Shown here piece after piece: positions 4,782 through 5,473 of a DNA stretch of 5,473 nt (position 1 is its first letter; every line of letters starts with the position of its first letter). The notes under the pieces are model-generated. The model was given only the letters and a program-made list of their open reading frames with translations. It ran no database searches and was not told where the DNA came from. The stretch comes from Verrucomicrobiales bacterium. Its GTDB lineage: Bacteria; Verrucomicrobiota; Verrucomicrobiia; Verrucomicrobiales; Verrucomicrobiaceae. The stretch covers positions 1 through 5,473 of the forward strand of contig DMMK01000689.1 in the NCBI GenBank assembly GCA_003453085.1, written 5' to 3'. A program made the translations under genes and the position numbers.

Positions 4782-5473
4782 AGTTTCGCAAAGGCTTCGC
4801 CGCCCTTTTTGGCCCCTTCCACATACAGGCTCATGGCATTGAAGTGGCGGACAAACTCCCCGGCATCAATCTCATCCCCTTTCAACCAGAAGCCCTCGGC
4901 CTCCTGGGTCTTCAGCGCCTGCACCGTTTTTTCTGCTGCACCTTTCGCGCGGCTGGCCCAGCTTTTTTCAGTCGTGGGAGCGGCACGTTTTGCCAGCAAC
5001 TCCTCACGCGGTTTTTTCAGCGCCTCCTTCAGCCGTTCCAGGTCACGCTGCACATAGTCCAGCTTGAATCCGTAGTGAGTCGGCAGATTGCCGTCATCAT
5101 ACACCAGCTCGTAGGTGTCTTTCACAAAGTAGAGCGGCTTGTTGGTCTGCAATTCATAGAACCGTGCATACTTGCCATCGGGCAGCGCGGATTTTTCATA
5201 CCAGGCAAAGGCCGCCGCCATGGGTTTCAGAAACTTCTCGTCGCCCGTCACCACATAGAGCTCATGCAGTGTCTCCATGGTGCTCAGGCTTTCCCCGCCG
5301 GTCACACACGGCGGCTCGAACTTGCGCGCCCACACGGGCTCCATCTGGTGATTGTACTGCTGTGCCCAGACGGTCTGCGGCTCGGGCATCTGCGCCAGAA
5401 TGAAAAAGTCCCCGGCCTTTTTGGCGGAGTTCAGATAGCGCTCATCCTGGGTCAGATCATGCGCGCGCAGCAG
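4769..5473 (-). CDS. Pectate lyase-like protein, PL10 type (5' end outside window)
   Basis: The frame runs open from the window edge (5473) to a TAA at 4771-4769, giving the C-terminal 234 residues. An in-frame ATG at 5389 is internal: coding continues upstream with LTQDERYLNSAKKAGDFFILAQ-type sequence, so the start is outside. Numbered from the edge, the motifs MPEPQTVWAQQYN (29-41), VWARKFEPPCVTGGES (47-62), LPDGKYARFYELQTNKPLYF (97-116) and LPTHYGFK (130-137) match my recollection of the PL10/PF09492 pectate lyases, which cleave polygalacturonate by beta-elimination within an alpha/alpha-barrel. A Lys/Glu/Ala-rich stretch (about 141-190) may be a family-specific insertion. The tail (FVRHFNAMSLYVEGAKK) fits the last barrel helices. 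No signal peptide can be assessed. It converges on comEC with a 4-bp overlap and is functionally unrelated to it. Substrate may differ from pectate. Confidence 0.7.
   Translation of the reverse strand: MLRAHDLTQDERYLNSAKKAGDFFILAQMPEPQTVWAQQYNHQMEPVWARKFEPPCVTGGESLSTMETLHELYVVTGDEKFLKPMAAAFAWYEKSALPDGKYARFYELQTNKPLYFVKDTYELVYDDGNLPTHYGFKLDYVQRDLERLKEALKKPREELLAKRAAPTTEKSWASRAKGAAEKTVQALKTQEAEGFWLKGDEIDAGEFVRHFNAMSLYVEGAKKGGEAFAKLQGR

Noticed and set aside
4769..5389. Treating the ATG at 5389 (minus strand) as the lyase start
   Set aside because: The frame remains open to the window edge, and the upstream translation (ending AKKAGDFFILAQ) continues the helical family sequence, so this Met is internal.

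Overview
The window looks like a chromosomal segment of a GC-rich, Gram-negative-type bacterium, most likely Verrucomicrobiota (Prosthecobacter/Verrucomicrobium-like), with Planctomycetota as the main alternative. This placement is inferred from gene content: a long ECF-like sigma factor of the type abundant in those phyla, a PQQ-type beta-propeller C-terminus, a lipoprotein MsrB and a PL10-type pectate lyase. No rRNA or marker gene is present to settle it.

Layout. Positions 1-120 hold the last 39 codons of a beta-propeller-like protein. A 148-bp gap follows with weak dyads and one possible promoter. Four plus-strand genes come next: an ECF-type sigma factor (269-1015), a lipoprotein methionine-R-sulfoxide reductase (1079-1681), a two-helix membrane-anchored TPR-like protein (1726-2361), and a ComEC/Rec2 DNA-uptake channel (2397-4772). 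The minus-strand 3' part of a pectate lyase-like gene (5473-4769) converges on comEC; their stop codons overlap by 4 bp inside an 8-bp inverted repeat. No mobile elements, CRISPR arrays or structural RNA genes were seen, and no gene-free stretch exceeds 300 bp.

How the genes may work together. msrB, the TPR gene and comEC are separated by 44 and 35 bp and could be one transcript; the sigma gene is 63 bp upstream of msrB. The sigma-msrB and TPR-comEC gaps each contain a 9-bp hairpin (one G-U pair each) without a U-tract, which look more like regulatory or processing structures than classical terminators. A CAAAGTTTG palindrome occurs upstream of both the sigma gene and msrB. A link between envelope oxidative repair, a sigma factor and DNA uptake is possible but is inference from position only.

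The most notable points are: a ComEC C-terminal metallo-beta-lactamase-like domain with several altered consensus motifs; an apparently divergent region-4 recognition helix in the sigma factor; and structured spacers around msrB and comEC. I did not find a clearly new multi-gene system.
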